A stretch of DNA of 64,000 bases from NCBI GenBank assembly GCA_964351625.1, contig CAYGOV010000017.1, forward strand, positions 15,626-79,625, read 5' to 3'. Shown piece after piece: positions 15,627 through 23,940 of the stretch. This DNA is from Marinoscillum sp964351625 (lineage in GTDB: Bacteria; Bacteroidota; Bacteroidia; Cytophagales; Cyclobacteriaceae). A model generated the notes under the pieces. That model searched no databases, was not told the origin of the DNA, and worked only from the letters and a program-made list of their open reading frames with translations. The position numbers and the translations under genes were made by a program. Each line of letters opens with the position of its first letter. The stretch's first letter is position 1.

Positions 15627-16478
15627 ATGAGAATTGCATCGATTTTATGCTTGTGTGTTCTATGCAGTTGTGAATTTTTCCGACCTAAAGAAACCATATC
15701 TGAACCCCCAGTGGCAAGAAGTATGGATAGCTATCTCGAAAAATCAGACTTGATAGGTATTTCACCTAAAGGCATGAACCCTTCTGATAGTGCGAAATTG
15801 ATTGAGAAGTATGTAGCCGATTGGACAAAAAAGCAACTGATGATCTCTAGAGCCTTGGAGACGGTGGATTTAAATGAAGCCGAAATCGAACGAAAAGTAC
15901 TAGACTATCGCTATGCTTTAATAGTCCATTCTTTTGAGAAAAAATACATTAATCAGCACTTGAATAATATTGTGAGCGATGAGGATATAGCTACATACTA
16001 TTCTGAAAAAGCAGACAACTTCTTGCTCCGACAAACAATAGTAAAGTGCATTTTTGCGAAAGTCCCCAATACTGCTCCGAATGTAAGACAGTTTCGAAGA
16101 AATTTTAGAGAATACCCGAATAGCAATACAGAAGACATTAAAAACTATATAAATCAATTCGCCAATAAATCCTTTCTTGATGACTCCACTTGGATCATCT
16201 TAGATGAACTCATTTTAGGAACTCCGTTGGAACAAGTTGATAACAAGAATCAATTCTTTAGCAAAAACAGCTATTCTGAGACGAATGACAAGGAATTTAT
16301 CTATTTCGTTAAAATATTTGACTACAAAATTTCAAATGAAATCTCTCCATTGGAGTTTATAAAAGATGACATTGTTAATATCATTATCAATAAGAGAAAA
16401 ATCGCTCTGAAGAAGAAGCTAGAAGATGAAGTTTATGAAGATGCAAAGCAAAACAAGCTATTTGAAGTATATCGTTAA
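15627..16478 (+). CDS. Lipoprotein, probable non-catalytic SurA-type chaperone partner
   Basis: A 283-residue lipoprotein (signal with lipobox LCSC, Cys at about residue 15). The region 50-130 is helical and charged and resembles the N-terminal chaperone part of SurA/PrsA-type foldases. No PpiC rotamase domain is clear in the rest. It starts directly after the kinase gene stop and its 3' end overlaps the next gene, a true two-domain PpiC protein, in another frame. A role in outer-membrane protein folding is inferred from that pairing only. Confidence 0.5.
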   Translation: MRIASILCLCVLCSCEFFRPKETISEPPVARSMDSYLEKSDLIGISPKGMNPSDSAKLIEKYVADWTKKQLMISRALETVDLNEAEIERKVLDYRYALIVHSFEKKYINQHLNNIVSDEDIATYYSEKADNFLLRQTIVKCIFAKVPNTAPNVRQFRRNFREYPNSNTEDIKNYINQFANKSFLDDSTWIILDELILGTPLEQVDNKNQFFSKNSYSETNDKEFIYFVKIFDYKISNEISPLEFIKDDIVNIIINKRKIALKKKLEDEVYEDAKQNKLFEVYR

Positions 16479-17787
16479 AGGTCTTTGCTTATTGATCCCC
16501 TTTTTAGGTGTTGGCCAAACTAATGGCGTGGTAATCGACAAGATTATTGCCAAAGTGGACAACTATATTGTAATGCAATCAGATCTTGAGAAGGCATACC
16601 TCGACTATCTTTCGCGGGGAGAGTTTAGGACCAGCACTGCCAAATGTGACATTTTGGAGCAATTGGTTGTAAATAAAATGCTTTTGGCCAAAGCTGAAAT
16701 CGACTCAGTGATCGTAGATGACTTGGAGGTACAAAGCAACCTCAGCAGAAGAGTGGAATATATGGTTTCTCAAATCGGTTCTGAAGAGGAGATAGAAAAA
16801 TACTACGGTAAAAGTCTAGATCAGATTAAAGCCGAGCTTTTTGATGATATCAAAGAGCAAATGGTTGTTCAACGGATGCAGGATGAGATCACCTCAGGAA
16901 TCAAAGTTTCACCTGCGGAAGTGCGAAAATTCTTTGGGCGCATACCGAGTGATAGTTTGCCATTTTTCTCAACGGAAGTAATCATTGGGCAAATTGTGAA
17001 AACTCCAGAGGCAGGGAAGAAACAGAAGGAGGCAGTACGAAAACAAATGTATGAAATCAGGGGACGACTAATTAAAGGTGAATCTTTTGCTACTCTTGCA
17101 CGACAATATTCTGAAGATCCAGGATCAGCAGCTCGTGGCGGAGAGTTACCATTTTATAGACGTGGAGAGTTAGCTCCAGAATTTGAAGCTAGCGCAATGA
17201 CCTTGGCTGAAAATGAACTTTCTATGCCCATCGAAACACAGTTTGGTTATCATCTAATAGAGCTACAGCAAAAACGTGGTAATACCTTTAAGACTCGTCA
17301 TATCCTTATGACTCCAAAGCCGTCCGAGGAAGATATTTTGGCTTCTCAAAACTTTCTTGATAGTCTTAGAAATGTGATTTTAGCCGATAGCATAGATTTT
17401 GAAGAAGCAGCTAAAGAATATTCAGATGATCAGATGACTTCTTCTAACGGTGGATTTTTTGTAAACGGAGAGGAATCTATGCGTGTATCTGTAGAGCAAC
17501 TTGACCCTACCCTTTTCTTTACGTTGGATACCATGACTATTGGTACAATAAGCGAGCCGATGGAATTTCAATTACCGAATGGGGAACGAGCTTTTCGTAT
17601 ATTATTCTATAAGAAAAGAATTGCTCCTCATGAGGCCAACTTGGATCAAGACTACCAAAAAATAGCAAAAGCTACGCTAAACAATAAAAGCAATATGATA
17701 TTATCCGAGTGGTTCGAAGAAGCGCGAGATGATGTCTATATCGAAATAGACCCTGAATATAAAAATTGCAAATTACTGGAAGATTAA
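16441..17787 (+). CDS. SurA-like periplasmic peptidyl-prolyl isomerase
   Basis: A foldase for outer-membrane proteins. About 448 residues: signal peptide ending near GVGQ, an N-terminal chaperone domain (IDKIIAKVDNYIVMQSDLEKAY onward), and two PpiC parvulin domains (about 170-275, with ARQYSEDPGSAARGGELPFYRRGEL and FGYHLIEL, and about 285-395, with RHILM, AKEYSDDQMTSSNGGFF). I prefer the ATG at 16441 to the one at 16426, because the signal peptide is then of normal length. The gene begins inside the upstream lipoprotein gene, suggesting coupled translation. Confidence 0.88.
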   Translation: MQSKTSYLKYIVKGLCLLIPFLGVGQTNGVVIDKIIAKVDNYIVMQSDLEKAYLDYLSRGEFRTSTAKCDILEQLVVNKMLLAKAEIDSVIVDDLEVQSNLSRRVEYMVSQIGSEEEIEKYYGKSLDQIKAELFDDIKEQMVVQRMQDEITSGIKVSPAEVRKFFGRIPSDSLPFFSTEVIIGQIVKTPEAGKKQKEAVRKQMYEIRGRLIKGESFATLARQYSEDPGSAARGGELPFYRRGELAPEFEASAMTLAENELSMPIETQFGYHLIELQQKRGNTFKTRHILMTPKPSEEDILASQNFLDSLRNVILADSIDFEEAAKEYSDDQMTSSNGGFFVNGEESMRVSVEQLDPTLFFTLDTMTIGTISEPMEFQLPNGERAFRILFYKKRIAPHEANLDQDYQKIAKATLNNKSNMILSEWFEEARDDVYIEIDPEYKNCKLLED

Positions 17788-17795
17788 TACCTAAT

Positions 17796-18761
17796 ATGTC
17801 TGAAATCGAAAATGATGTAACCCTAGCGAAAGAGTTACATGAAGCATATAAAAACTTAGAGGCTGAAATAAGCAAACAAGTAGTTGGCCAGAAGGAAGTC
17901 ATACGCCTTTTGATTATTTCTATATTCTGTGGTGGCCATTCTTTATTGGTTGGCGTACCAGGGCTCGCTAAGACATTATTGGTCCAAAGTATGGCTAGTG
18001 CACTAGGTCTTGATTTTAATAGGATCCAATTCACGCCTGATCTTATGCCTTCAGATGTATTAGGTGCAGATACATTGGATCAAAATAGAAACTTGCGTTT
18101 CATGAAAGGTCCCATTTTCAATAATGTCATTCTTGCAGACGAAATCAATCGTACACCTCCCAAAACGCAATCTGCATTATTAGAAGCAATGCAAGAAGGT
18201 GCTATTACGATAGGGGGCAATAATTACGTGCTTGATAAACCTTTCTTTGTTTTAGCCACCCAAAACCCTATTGAGCAAGAAGGAACGTATCCATTGCCGG
18301 AAGCCCAACTTGATCGATTCATGTTTATGATCAAGCTTGAGTACCCAAGCTTGCAAGAAGAGCTGGAGATTGTGAAACAAACAACAGGCATTCGTGAAAA
18401 TGATCCAAAAAAAGTAGTTTCTAAAGAAGATATTTTGAAGTTTCAGCGGCTCGTCAAAAAAGTGCCAGTAGCGGATAATGTATTTGAATACATTGTCAAC
18501 TTGGTACATAAGACCCGGCCTTTCAGTCCGAATGGGAGTGAACTCAGCAATAATTACCTTGAGTGGGGCGCTGGTCCTAGAGCTAGTCAGTTTTTGGTGC
18601 TTGCTGCTAAATGTAATGCGCTCCTAAAAGGAAAATACTCACCTGACATTGAAGACGTCATGGAAGTAGCCGAACCAGTTTTGGTGCACAGAATTGTAAG
18701 AAATTTCAAGGCCGAAGCAGCAGGAAGAACTGAAGAGAGTTTAGTTAACGAGCTCCTCTAA
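17796..18761 (+). CDS. MoxR-family AAA+ ATPase
   Basis: A 321-residue AAA+ chaperone-type ATPase. Walker A is GVPGLAKTLL (about residue 52), Walker B is ILADEINR (about 113), sensor 1 is FFVLATQNP, and the lid domain follows the QLDRFMFMI arginine-finger region. MoxR proteins usually act with von Willebrand-factor-A proteins to activate other complexes; none is encoded here. I chose the ATG at 17796 over the TTG at 17766, which lies inside the SurA-like gene. The 3' end overlaps converging pheS by 4 bases. Confidence 0.92.
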   Translation: MSEIENDVTLAKELHEAYKNLEAEISKQVVGQKEVIRLLIISIFCGGHSLLVGVPGLAKTLLVQSMASALGLDFNRIQFTPDLMPSDVLGADTLDQNRNLRFMKGPIFNNVILADEINRTPPKTQSALLEAMQEGAITIGGNNYVLDKPFFVLATQNPIEQEGTYPLPEAQLDRFMFMIKLEYPSLQEELEIVKQTTGIRENDPKKVVSKEDILKFQRLVKKVPVADNVFEYIVNLVHKTRPFSPNGSELSNNYLEWGAGPRASQFLVLAAKCNALLKGKYSPDIEDVMEVAEPVLVHRIVRNFKAEAAGRTEESLVNELL

Positions 18762-19768
18762 AACTGTTGTAAAAATCTCAAATCATTTTCTGAGAATAGA
18801 CGGATATCATCTATTTGATATTTCAGCATGGTTATGCGCTCAATGCCCATCCCGAATGCAAATCCGCTGTATTCTTTTGAGTCGATTCCACAGCTTTCCA
18901 ACACATTCGGATCTACCATTCCTGATCCTCCAATCTCTACCCAGCCTGAGTGCTTGCATATTTTGCAACCATCACCGTTGCAGATGAAACAACTGATATC
19001 TATTTCAGCACTTGGTTCAGTAAATGGGAAAAACGAAGGTCTGAATCGAATTTGAGTTCCTTTACCAAATAGCTCTTGGGCAAAATGATAGATGGTTTCC
19101 TTTAGATCTTTAAACGACACTTTCTTATCTACATAAAGGCCCTCTACCTGATTGAAAAAACAGTGTGCCCTTGCAGAAATAGCTTCATTACGATAAACCC
19201 TTCCAGGCATAATAGATCGAAAAGGAGGCTTTCCTGATTCCATTAACCTTATCTGGACATTGGAAGTATGGGTGCGGAGAAGTGTGTCTGGATTCTTAGT
19301 TACGAAATAAGTATCCTGCATTTCACGAGCTGGGTGATTCTCCGGAAAATTTAGTGCAGTGAAATTATGAAAATCATCTTCAATCTCCGGACCATCTTTT
19401 ACACTAAACCCTTGTCGCTCGAAAATCTGAATAATCCTATTCTTGATCGTGGTAAGTGGATGTATACTGCCAGTTTGAGAGACAGGAGGCAAAGTCAAAT
19501 CCAATTGTGTCTCCGTATTTTGATTATGGCCGCTTTCAAGTTGAGAAATAAGACCTTGGAATTTCTCTTGAATGTGCTCCTTCAGCACATTCAATTCTCC
19601 ACCTAAATCACGCTTTTGATCATTGGGTATTGTTTTAAATTCGTCAAACAATTCACTAAGCACTCCCTTTCTACTTATATACTTAAGACGAAAAGCTTCC
19701 AATTCCTCTGCCGTGGATGCTTTTGCGTCTTTTACGGCCATCATCAAAGACTGAATTTTCTCTCTCAT
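18758..19768 (-). CDS. pheS: Phenylalanyl-tRNA synthetase alpha subunit
   Basis: Catalytic subunit of the heterotetrameric PheRS, charging tRNA-Phe in the cytosol. 336 residues from the ATG at 19768 (a TTG three codons upstream is less likely). An N-terminal coiled coil is followed by class II motif 2 (MPGRVYRNEAISARAHCFFNQVEGL) and motif 3 (SGFAFGMGIERITMLKYQIDDIR). CFICNGDGCKICKHSGW is an internal Cys cluster. pheT is not in this window, as is common in this phylum. Confidence 0.96.
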   Translation of the reverse strand: MREKIQSLMMAVKDAKASTAEELEAFRLKYISRKGVLSELFDEFKTIPNDQKRDLGGELNVLKEHIQEKFQGLISQLESGHNQNTETQLDLTLPPVSQTGSIHPLTTIKNRIIQIFERQGFSVKDGPEIEDDFHNFTALNFPENHPAREMQDTYFVTKNPDTLLRTHTSNVQIRLMESGKPPFRSIMPGRVYRNEAISARAHCFFNQVEGLYVDKKVSFKDLKETIYHFAQELFGKGTQIRFRPSFFPFTEPSAEIDISCFICNGDGCKICKHSGWVEIGGSGMVDPNVLESCGIDSKEYSGFAFGMGIERITMLKYQIDDIRLFSENDLRFLQQF

Positions 19769-19809
19769 ATTTCCCAAAACTTGGGCAAATGTAGTAAAGG
19801 AAAGCCTTT

Positions 19810-20910
19810 CTAAGCTGACTTGGAGATGTAAAGATCGGAGTTATTACCAGAATTAGACTTAGGCTTTTCCTTTCTTAATCTGATCAAACGAAGTTGTAGA
19901 CCTAGAACTAATAAACCACAGAAAAGACCTATAGCCAATAGAAGGACCCCATTCCCTAAATGGCTATTTAAAGATAGTGTTCCGAATAACACCGTAAGGT
20001 TAAACAAAAGCAGAGTGATTGTTACTTGTCGATCTGAGAACCCTAATCTTAATAGTTCGTGATGAAGATGCCGACGATCCGGATCCAATGGGTTCTGTCC
20101 GTGCCAAAATCGAATAATGAATACTCTTGTTGTATCCACAATAGGCAAGATTAACGCGGCGGCTGCCAGTGCTACTGTAGCCTTAATTTCGAAAATTCCG
20201 AAGTAAGAGGATGGTGAGATATTAATAAATTGAATTGCGCAGGTAGAAACGACAAATCCGATTAGCATAGACCCTGTATCTCCCATGAAAATTTTCGCGG
20301 GATGCCAATTAAAAAACAAAAAAGCGAACGTAGCACCCGCTAAAGAAGCAGATAGCGCAGCAAAAGCCCCATCACCATTCAAATAGAAAACGATTCCAAA
20401 AAAGGTCAAAATAAGTAGACCCACAGAGCCCGCAAGACCATCAATACCATCGATGAGGTTAAAACTATTAGTAAGAGCAACCAAAACGAAAACACTAAAT
20501 AGGAAAGTGAACCAAGCCGGCATTTCGCTAACCCCCATTATCCCATAAAAGCCATCGAGTTGAATATCGGAAAATTGGACAACCAAAAATGCAGCAAATA
20601 CTTGGGCAAATAATTTATGTTTAGCGATCAAAACAGATATATCATCACGAATACCCATGAAAAAAATAACTAAAATACCAAAGAGGAGATATTTCAATTG
20701 AATCAATTCAACGAAGGAAATCGAGAAAAGAAGTGCAATTATAAATCCAAATAGAATCGCCACGCCTCCTAAAACAGGTGTAGAAACGGAGTGTGCCTTT
20801 CTTATGTCTGGATTGTCTAATAAATTTATAGACTTACTCACCTTAATGACCAAAGGCAAAAGCATAAGAGTAATAAAGAAGGAAGAAACTGTAGCTATTA
20901 TTATACTCAT
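19810..20910 (-). CDS. WecA/MraY-type undecaprenyl-phosphate HexNAc-1-phosphate transferase
   Basis: Loads the first sugar phosphate (typically GlcNAc-1-P) onto undecaprenyl phosphate. The 366-residue protein has about eleven membrane helices and the family's cytosolic motifs: the DNPDIRKAHS loop, NSFNLIDGIDGLAGS, FMGDTGSMLIGF and the His-box DPDRRHLHHELLRLG, which matches WecA/TagO rather than MraY. It sits next to a second, unrelated initiating transferase, so the two probably start different glycans (for example EPS and LPS or another surface glycan). Confidence 0.88.
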   Translation of the reverse strand: MSIIIATVSSFFITLMLLPLVIKVSKSINLLDNPDIRKAHSVSTPVLGGVAILFGFIIALLFSISFVELIQLKYLLFGILVIFFMGIRDDISVLIAKHKLFAQVFAAFLVVQFSDIQLDGFYGIMGVSEMPAWFTFLFSVFVLVALTNSFNLIDGIDGLAGSVGLLILTFFGIVFYLNGDGAFAALSASLAGATFAFLFFNWHPAKIFMGDTGSMLIGFVVSTCAIQFINISPSSYFGIFEIKATVALAAAALILPIVDTTRVFIIRFWHGQNPLDPDRRHLHHELLRLGFSDRQVTITLLLFNLTVLFGTLSLNSHLGNGVLLLAIGLFCGLLVLGLQLRLIRLRKEKPKSNSGNNSDLYISKSA

Positions 20911-20916
20911 ATAGTC

Positions 20917-20930
20917 GACTTAAATAAGTC
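20917..20930. repeat. Short inverted repeat before the WecA-type gene
   Basis: GACTTAAATAAGTC is a 6-bp inverted repeat with a 2-nt centre, 7 bases upstream of the start codon at 20910. It could be an operator or leader hairpin, or occur by chance in AT-rich DNA. Confidence 0.3.
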
Positions 20931-20999
20931 AATATGTGAAAATAATACTAAATAATTAGACTATTCCATTAAATAAGACGAGACCCTTGTATTTATCGA

Positions 21000-22385
21000 C
21001 TAATAGGCATTTTCACTGCCTTTCAGAATAGAGATCAATGTTAAAGCAATGATTTTCACGTCAAATACCAATGACCAATTTTTGACATAGAAACGGTCAA
21101 GTCGAACTCTACCACTCATATCACTAAAAACTGAAGTTTCACCTCTGAAGCCCTTAGCTTGAGCAAGGCCTGTAATGCCAGGCTTTACTGCGTGTCTCTG
21201 TATGAAGCGATCAATCTTGGGTTGGAACTGTTCATTAAGCTTAATAGGATGAGGTCTTGGACCGACAACCGACATATCCCCCAAAAACACATTAATGAAT
21301 TGAGGCAACTCATCAATACTTGTTTTCCGAAGTATTGCTCCAATCTTTGTTATCCGAGGGTCATTTTTGGTCGCCTGCTTAGAATCTGATTCATTGTTCA
21401 CAACCATAGTTCGAAACTTCCAGCATAGAAATGGACGATTGTCTCTTCCATTTCTGCTTTGTTTAAAGAAAACAGGTCCTTTCGATTCAAGTTTTATTAA
21501 AAGACTTATGACAGGAATCAACCATGAAAAAATAAAGATCAACACAAGGGAGGAAAAAATAATATCGAAAAAACGCTTAATAAATTGATTTGCAAGGCTA
21601 TCCAAGGGAATGGCCCCAACATTGATAATTGGAATATCTCCATAACGTTGAATACTTAGGTTCTTATTACCCAATTTACTAAACTGAGAAACTATTTTAA
21701 CCTTGATTAAATTATTCTCCGCAAAATCAATGAGACGTTTAATTTCGTCATCATATAACCTCGGCAAGCAGCAAAAAATAACATCAACGGTATTCGATTT
21801 TACATAATGCTGTATATCTAAGACTTTACCTAGAAAGCGACCTCTAGCCTCCTCTGGGCTATTATCAAAATAACCTAAAAACTTATACCCAACAGCAGGA
21901 TTGAATCTGAAGAACCTTTCCAAATCTGTAGCTGTATCACCATAACCCACAATTACGACATTCCTTAAATTATATCCCTTACTGCGATAGTATCGAATAA
22001 AATAATGCCAAATAGACCTCCAAAAAATTAGGAAGAATGTGAAAACCAAGTAGGAAACAAAAAGATGTTGTCGTGAATAATAGAAAGGCTTAGCAATGAA
22101 CCATAATGCAAAAACAATTGACAGATTAATCACCAAAGCGGTAAGCACTTTGTTTAAGTGATCAATCAAGCGGTTTTCCCTACTGATTTCTTGCAGATTT
22201 GTGGCGAAAAAAATGATTAGCCAAGTAGCATTTAATATTACTTGAAGCACCAAGTAATTCTCATTGGTGTAGAAAGGGCTCCCAAATCGATTGATATTAG
22301 CTACTATTATTCCTAGATTTAGACAGAATACGTCTGCAAAAAGAAATAGAATAGGAAAATAATTAGAATATCTGTGCGACGACAT
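21000..22385 (-). CDS. WbaP/WcaJ-type polyprenyl glycosylphosphotransferase
   Basis: The initiating sugar-1-phosphate transferase for exopolysaccharide repeat-unit assembly (glucose-1-P or galactose-1-P onto undecaprenyl phosphate). About 461 residues: four N-terminal membrane helices, a CoA-binding-like Rossmann domain (VVIVGYGDTATDLERFFR, about 145-160), then a reentrant helix and the catalytic domain with KLESKGPVFFKQSRNG, WKFRTM, VGPRPHPI and KPGITGLAQAKGFRG. I chose the ATG at 22385 over a TTG 21 bases upstream. Confidence 0.92.
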   Translation of the reverse strand: MSSHRYSNYFPILFLFADVFCLNLGIIVANINRFGSPFYTNENYLVLQVILNATWLIIFFATNLQEISRENRLIDHLNKVLTALVINLSIVFALWFIAKPFYYSRQHLFVSYLVFTFFLIFWRSIWHYFIRYYRSKGYNLRNVVIVGYGDTATDLERFFRFNPAVGYKFLGYFDNSPEEARGRFLGKVLDIQHYVKSNTVDVIFCCLPRLYDDEIKRLIDFAENNLIKVKIVSQFSKLGNKNLSIQRYGDIPIINVGAIPLDSLANQFIKRFFDIIFSSLVLIFIFSWLIPVISLLIKLESKGPVFFKQSRNGRDNRPFLCWKFRTMVVNNESDSKQATKNDPRITKIGAILRKTSIDELPQFINVFLGDMSVVGPRPHPIKLNEQFQPKIDRFIQRHAVKPGITGLAQAKGFRGETSVFSDMSGRVRLDRFYVKNWSLVFDVKIIALTLISILKGSENAY

Positions 22386-22490
22386 CTCTTTAAAAATCAA
22401 TGGCAAATATAAATATTATTCAATATACGCAATGTTAAATTTGCATAATGTCCTTTACTAATTGATTATCTTGAAATCTTAATACTGCTT

Positions 22491-22640
22491 ATGAATAATC
22501 AAATTCGGCCAGTACTTAAGCGCTTCATTATTCGTTCCATAGTTATTTTCGTGGGCTGGTTAATTCATTTTCATGGATTCATACAGCCTGACGGACGAAC
22601 GAATCAATGGCTGACAGAAAAAGTTGCAGTTCACTATTGA
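22491..22640 (+). pseudogene. N-terminal stump of a second exosortase gene
   Basis: An ATG-initiated 49-codon reading frame whose product aligns without gaps to the first 45 residues of the intact exosortase at 40310-40867. About 20 positions are identical, including FIIR, GWLI, GF and PDGR. It stops (TGA) right after this match, long before the catalytic Cys, Arg and His. No continuation is visible in the next 60 bases before the end of fcl. The DNA is clearly diverged from the intact copy, so it is the relic of a different exosortase rather than a fresh duplication. Confidence 0.72.
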
Positions 22641-22701
22641 TCCAACTTTCCTCTGAGAAGCTAGAAGTAGGGCACTCCTTGTCAGGCATTCTAAGCAATC
22701 T

Positions 22702-23631
22702 TCACCACTCAGAATTATCCACAGCTTCATAAACAGCTCGAATACCATCCTCCAAACCAATCTTAGCTTTCCACCCCAGGGCATTAATGCGACTACTGTC
22801 CATAAGCTTACGAGGCGTCCCATCAGGTTTGTCCGTATTAAACACAATCTCCCCAGAGTAACCTACAATTCTCTTCACGGTCAAGGCCAAATCCTTAATA
22901 GTCAAATCTTCTCCATAACCCAAATTAATCGTCTGTCCATCACTATAGTTATCCATTAAGAACAAACAGGCTTCTGCCAAATCATCCACATGTAAAAATT
23001 CTCGCATTGGCTCGCCTGTACCCCAAATCTCTACCTCACTTTTGCCTTCCTGCTTTGCGGTATGAAATTTCCTAATCAAAGCTGGCAAGACATGTGAATT
23101 ATTCAAGTCATAGTTGTCATTCGGACCATACAAGTTGGTAGGCATGGCGCTGATAAAATCAGAACCATATTGATCTCGGTAGGTCTCACACAACTTTATC
23201 CCAGCGATTTTCGCAATGGCATAGGGTTCATTAGTGGATTCCAAAGTTCCCGTGAGGAGACTATCTTCTCGAATGGGCTGTTCCGCTAATTTTGGATAGA
23301 TACAAGAACTCCCCAGAAATAATAGTTTTCTTACGTTATTTATATACGAAGCATGGATAACATTCGCTTCCATCATCAAGTTTTCATAGAGAAATGCCCC
23401 ACGATAAACACTATTAGCAAGTATACCTCCAACCTTCGCTGCAGCTAGAAAAACATATTCTGGTTTTTCTAGCTCAAAGAATCTTTGAACAGATTTTTGA
23501 TCCACAAGATTTAATTCTTTAGAAGTACGATATATAAGGCTTGTATAGCCTTCTTTTTTCAGTAACCTAACAAGCGCAGAGCCCACCATTCCACGGTGAC
23601 CAGCGATGTATATCTTTGATGACCTATTCAT
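22702..23631 (-). CDS. fcl: GDP-L-fucose synthase
   Basis: Epimerises and reduces GDP-4-keto-6-deoxymannose to GDP-L-fucose. The 309-residue SDR enzyme has the NAD(P)-binding GHRGMVGSALVR (about residue 10), the catalytic Tyr-Lys pair in PYAIAKIAG (about 136-144), the Cys and His stretch SSCIYPKLAEQPIREDSLL and MPTNLYGPNDNYDLNNSHVLPALI. It acts after Gmd, whose gene lies upstream but is separated from it by an odd 309-base spacer rather than the tight coupling usual for this pair. Confidence 0.95.
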   Translation of the reverse strand: MNRSSKIYIAGHRGMVGSALVRLLKKEGYTSLIYRTSKELNLVDQKSVQRFFELEKPEYVFLAAAKVGGILANSVYRGAFLYENLMMEANVIHASYINNVRKLLFLGSSCIYPKLAEQPIREDSLLTGTLESTNEPYAIAKIAGIKLCETYRDQYGSDFISAMPTNLYGPNDNYDLNNSHVLPALIRKFHTAKQEGKSEVEIWGTGEPMREFLHVDDLAEACLFLMDNYSDGQTINLGYGEDLTIKDLALTVKRIVGYSGEIVFNTDKPDGTPRKLMDSSRINALGWKAKIGLEDGIRAVYEAVDNSEW

Positions 23632-23640
23632 TAATCAGGT

Positions 23641-23940
23641 ATTGTAGTAATTATGATTATGCTCATGATGAAGGTGAGGTAAACATGGACTATGACTATT
23701 GACTTTGACAATGACCTACTTGACTATGACTATTCACAGTTAACGATTACTTGACTGAAGTTCAGATTTCACGTGCACCAAAGGTCAAAAACCTACAGTC
23801 AAAAATCATAGCAATCGTCAAAAACCAACTGTCAACTGTCAACTGTTAAAATTCATGACCAAGCTCCAGAAGTCAAAGTCTAAAGCCAATATTCATTGTC
23901 AGAAGAAGGTCAACAATCAAAAGTTATCGTCAACAGTCAA
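23641..23940. repeat. Gene-less TGAC/GTCA word array (large imperfect inverted repeat)
   Basis: Spacer between gmd and fcl with strongly asymmetric word use. The left part (to about 23765) has seven TGAC words and no GTCA; the right part has about ten GTCA words (for example GTCAACTGTCAACTG near 23831) and one TGAC. The two halves are therefore imperfect inverted arms. I see no real coding region (the longest frames are simply the repeat words), no promoter and no RNA gene. The same arm layout flanks the four-helix-bundle gene at 54855-55211. Confidence 0.75.

Noticed and set aside
22560..22847. 95-residue minus-strand reading frame
   Set aside because: It overlaps the end of fcl in another frame and the exosortase relic on the opposite strand; its translation shows no family features. 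A shadow frame.
23820..23850. GTCAACTGTCAACTG repeats as a possible CRISPR array
   Set aside because: Units are 7-8 bases, imperfect, without regular spacers; no cas genes are nearby. They fit the inverted word-array description instead.
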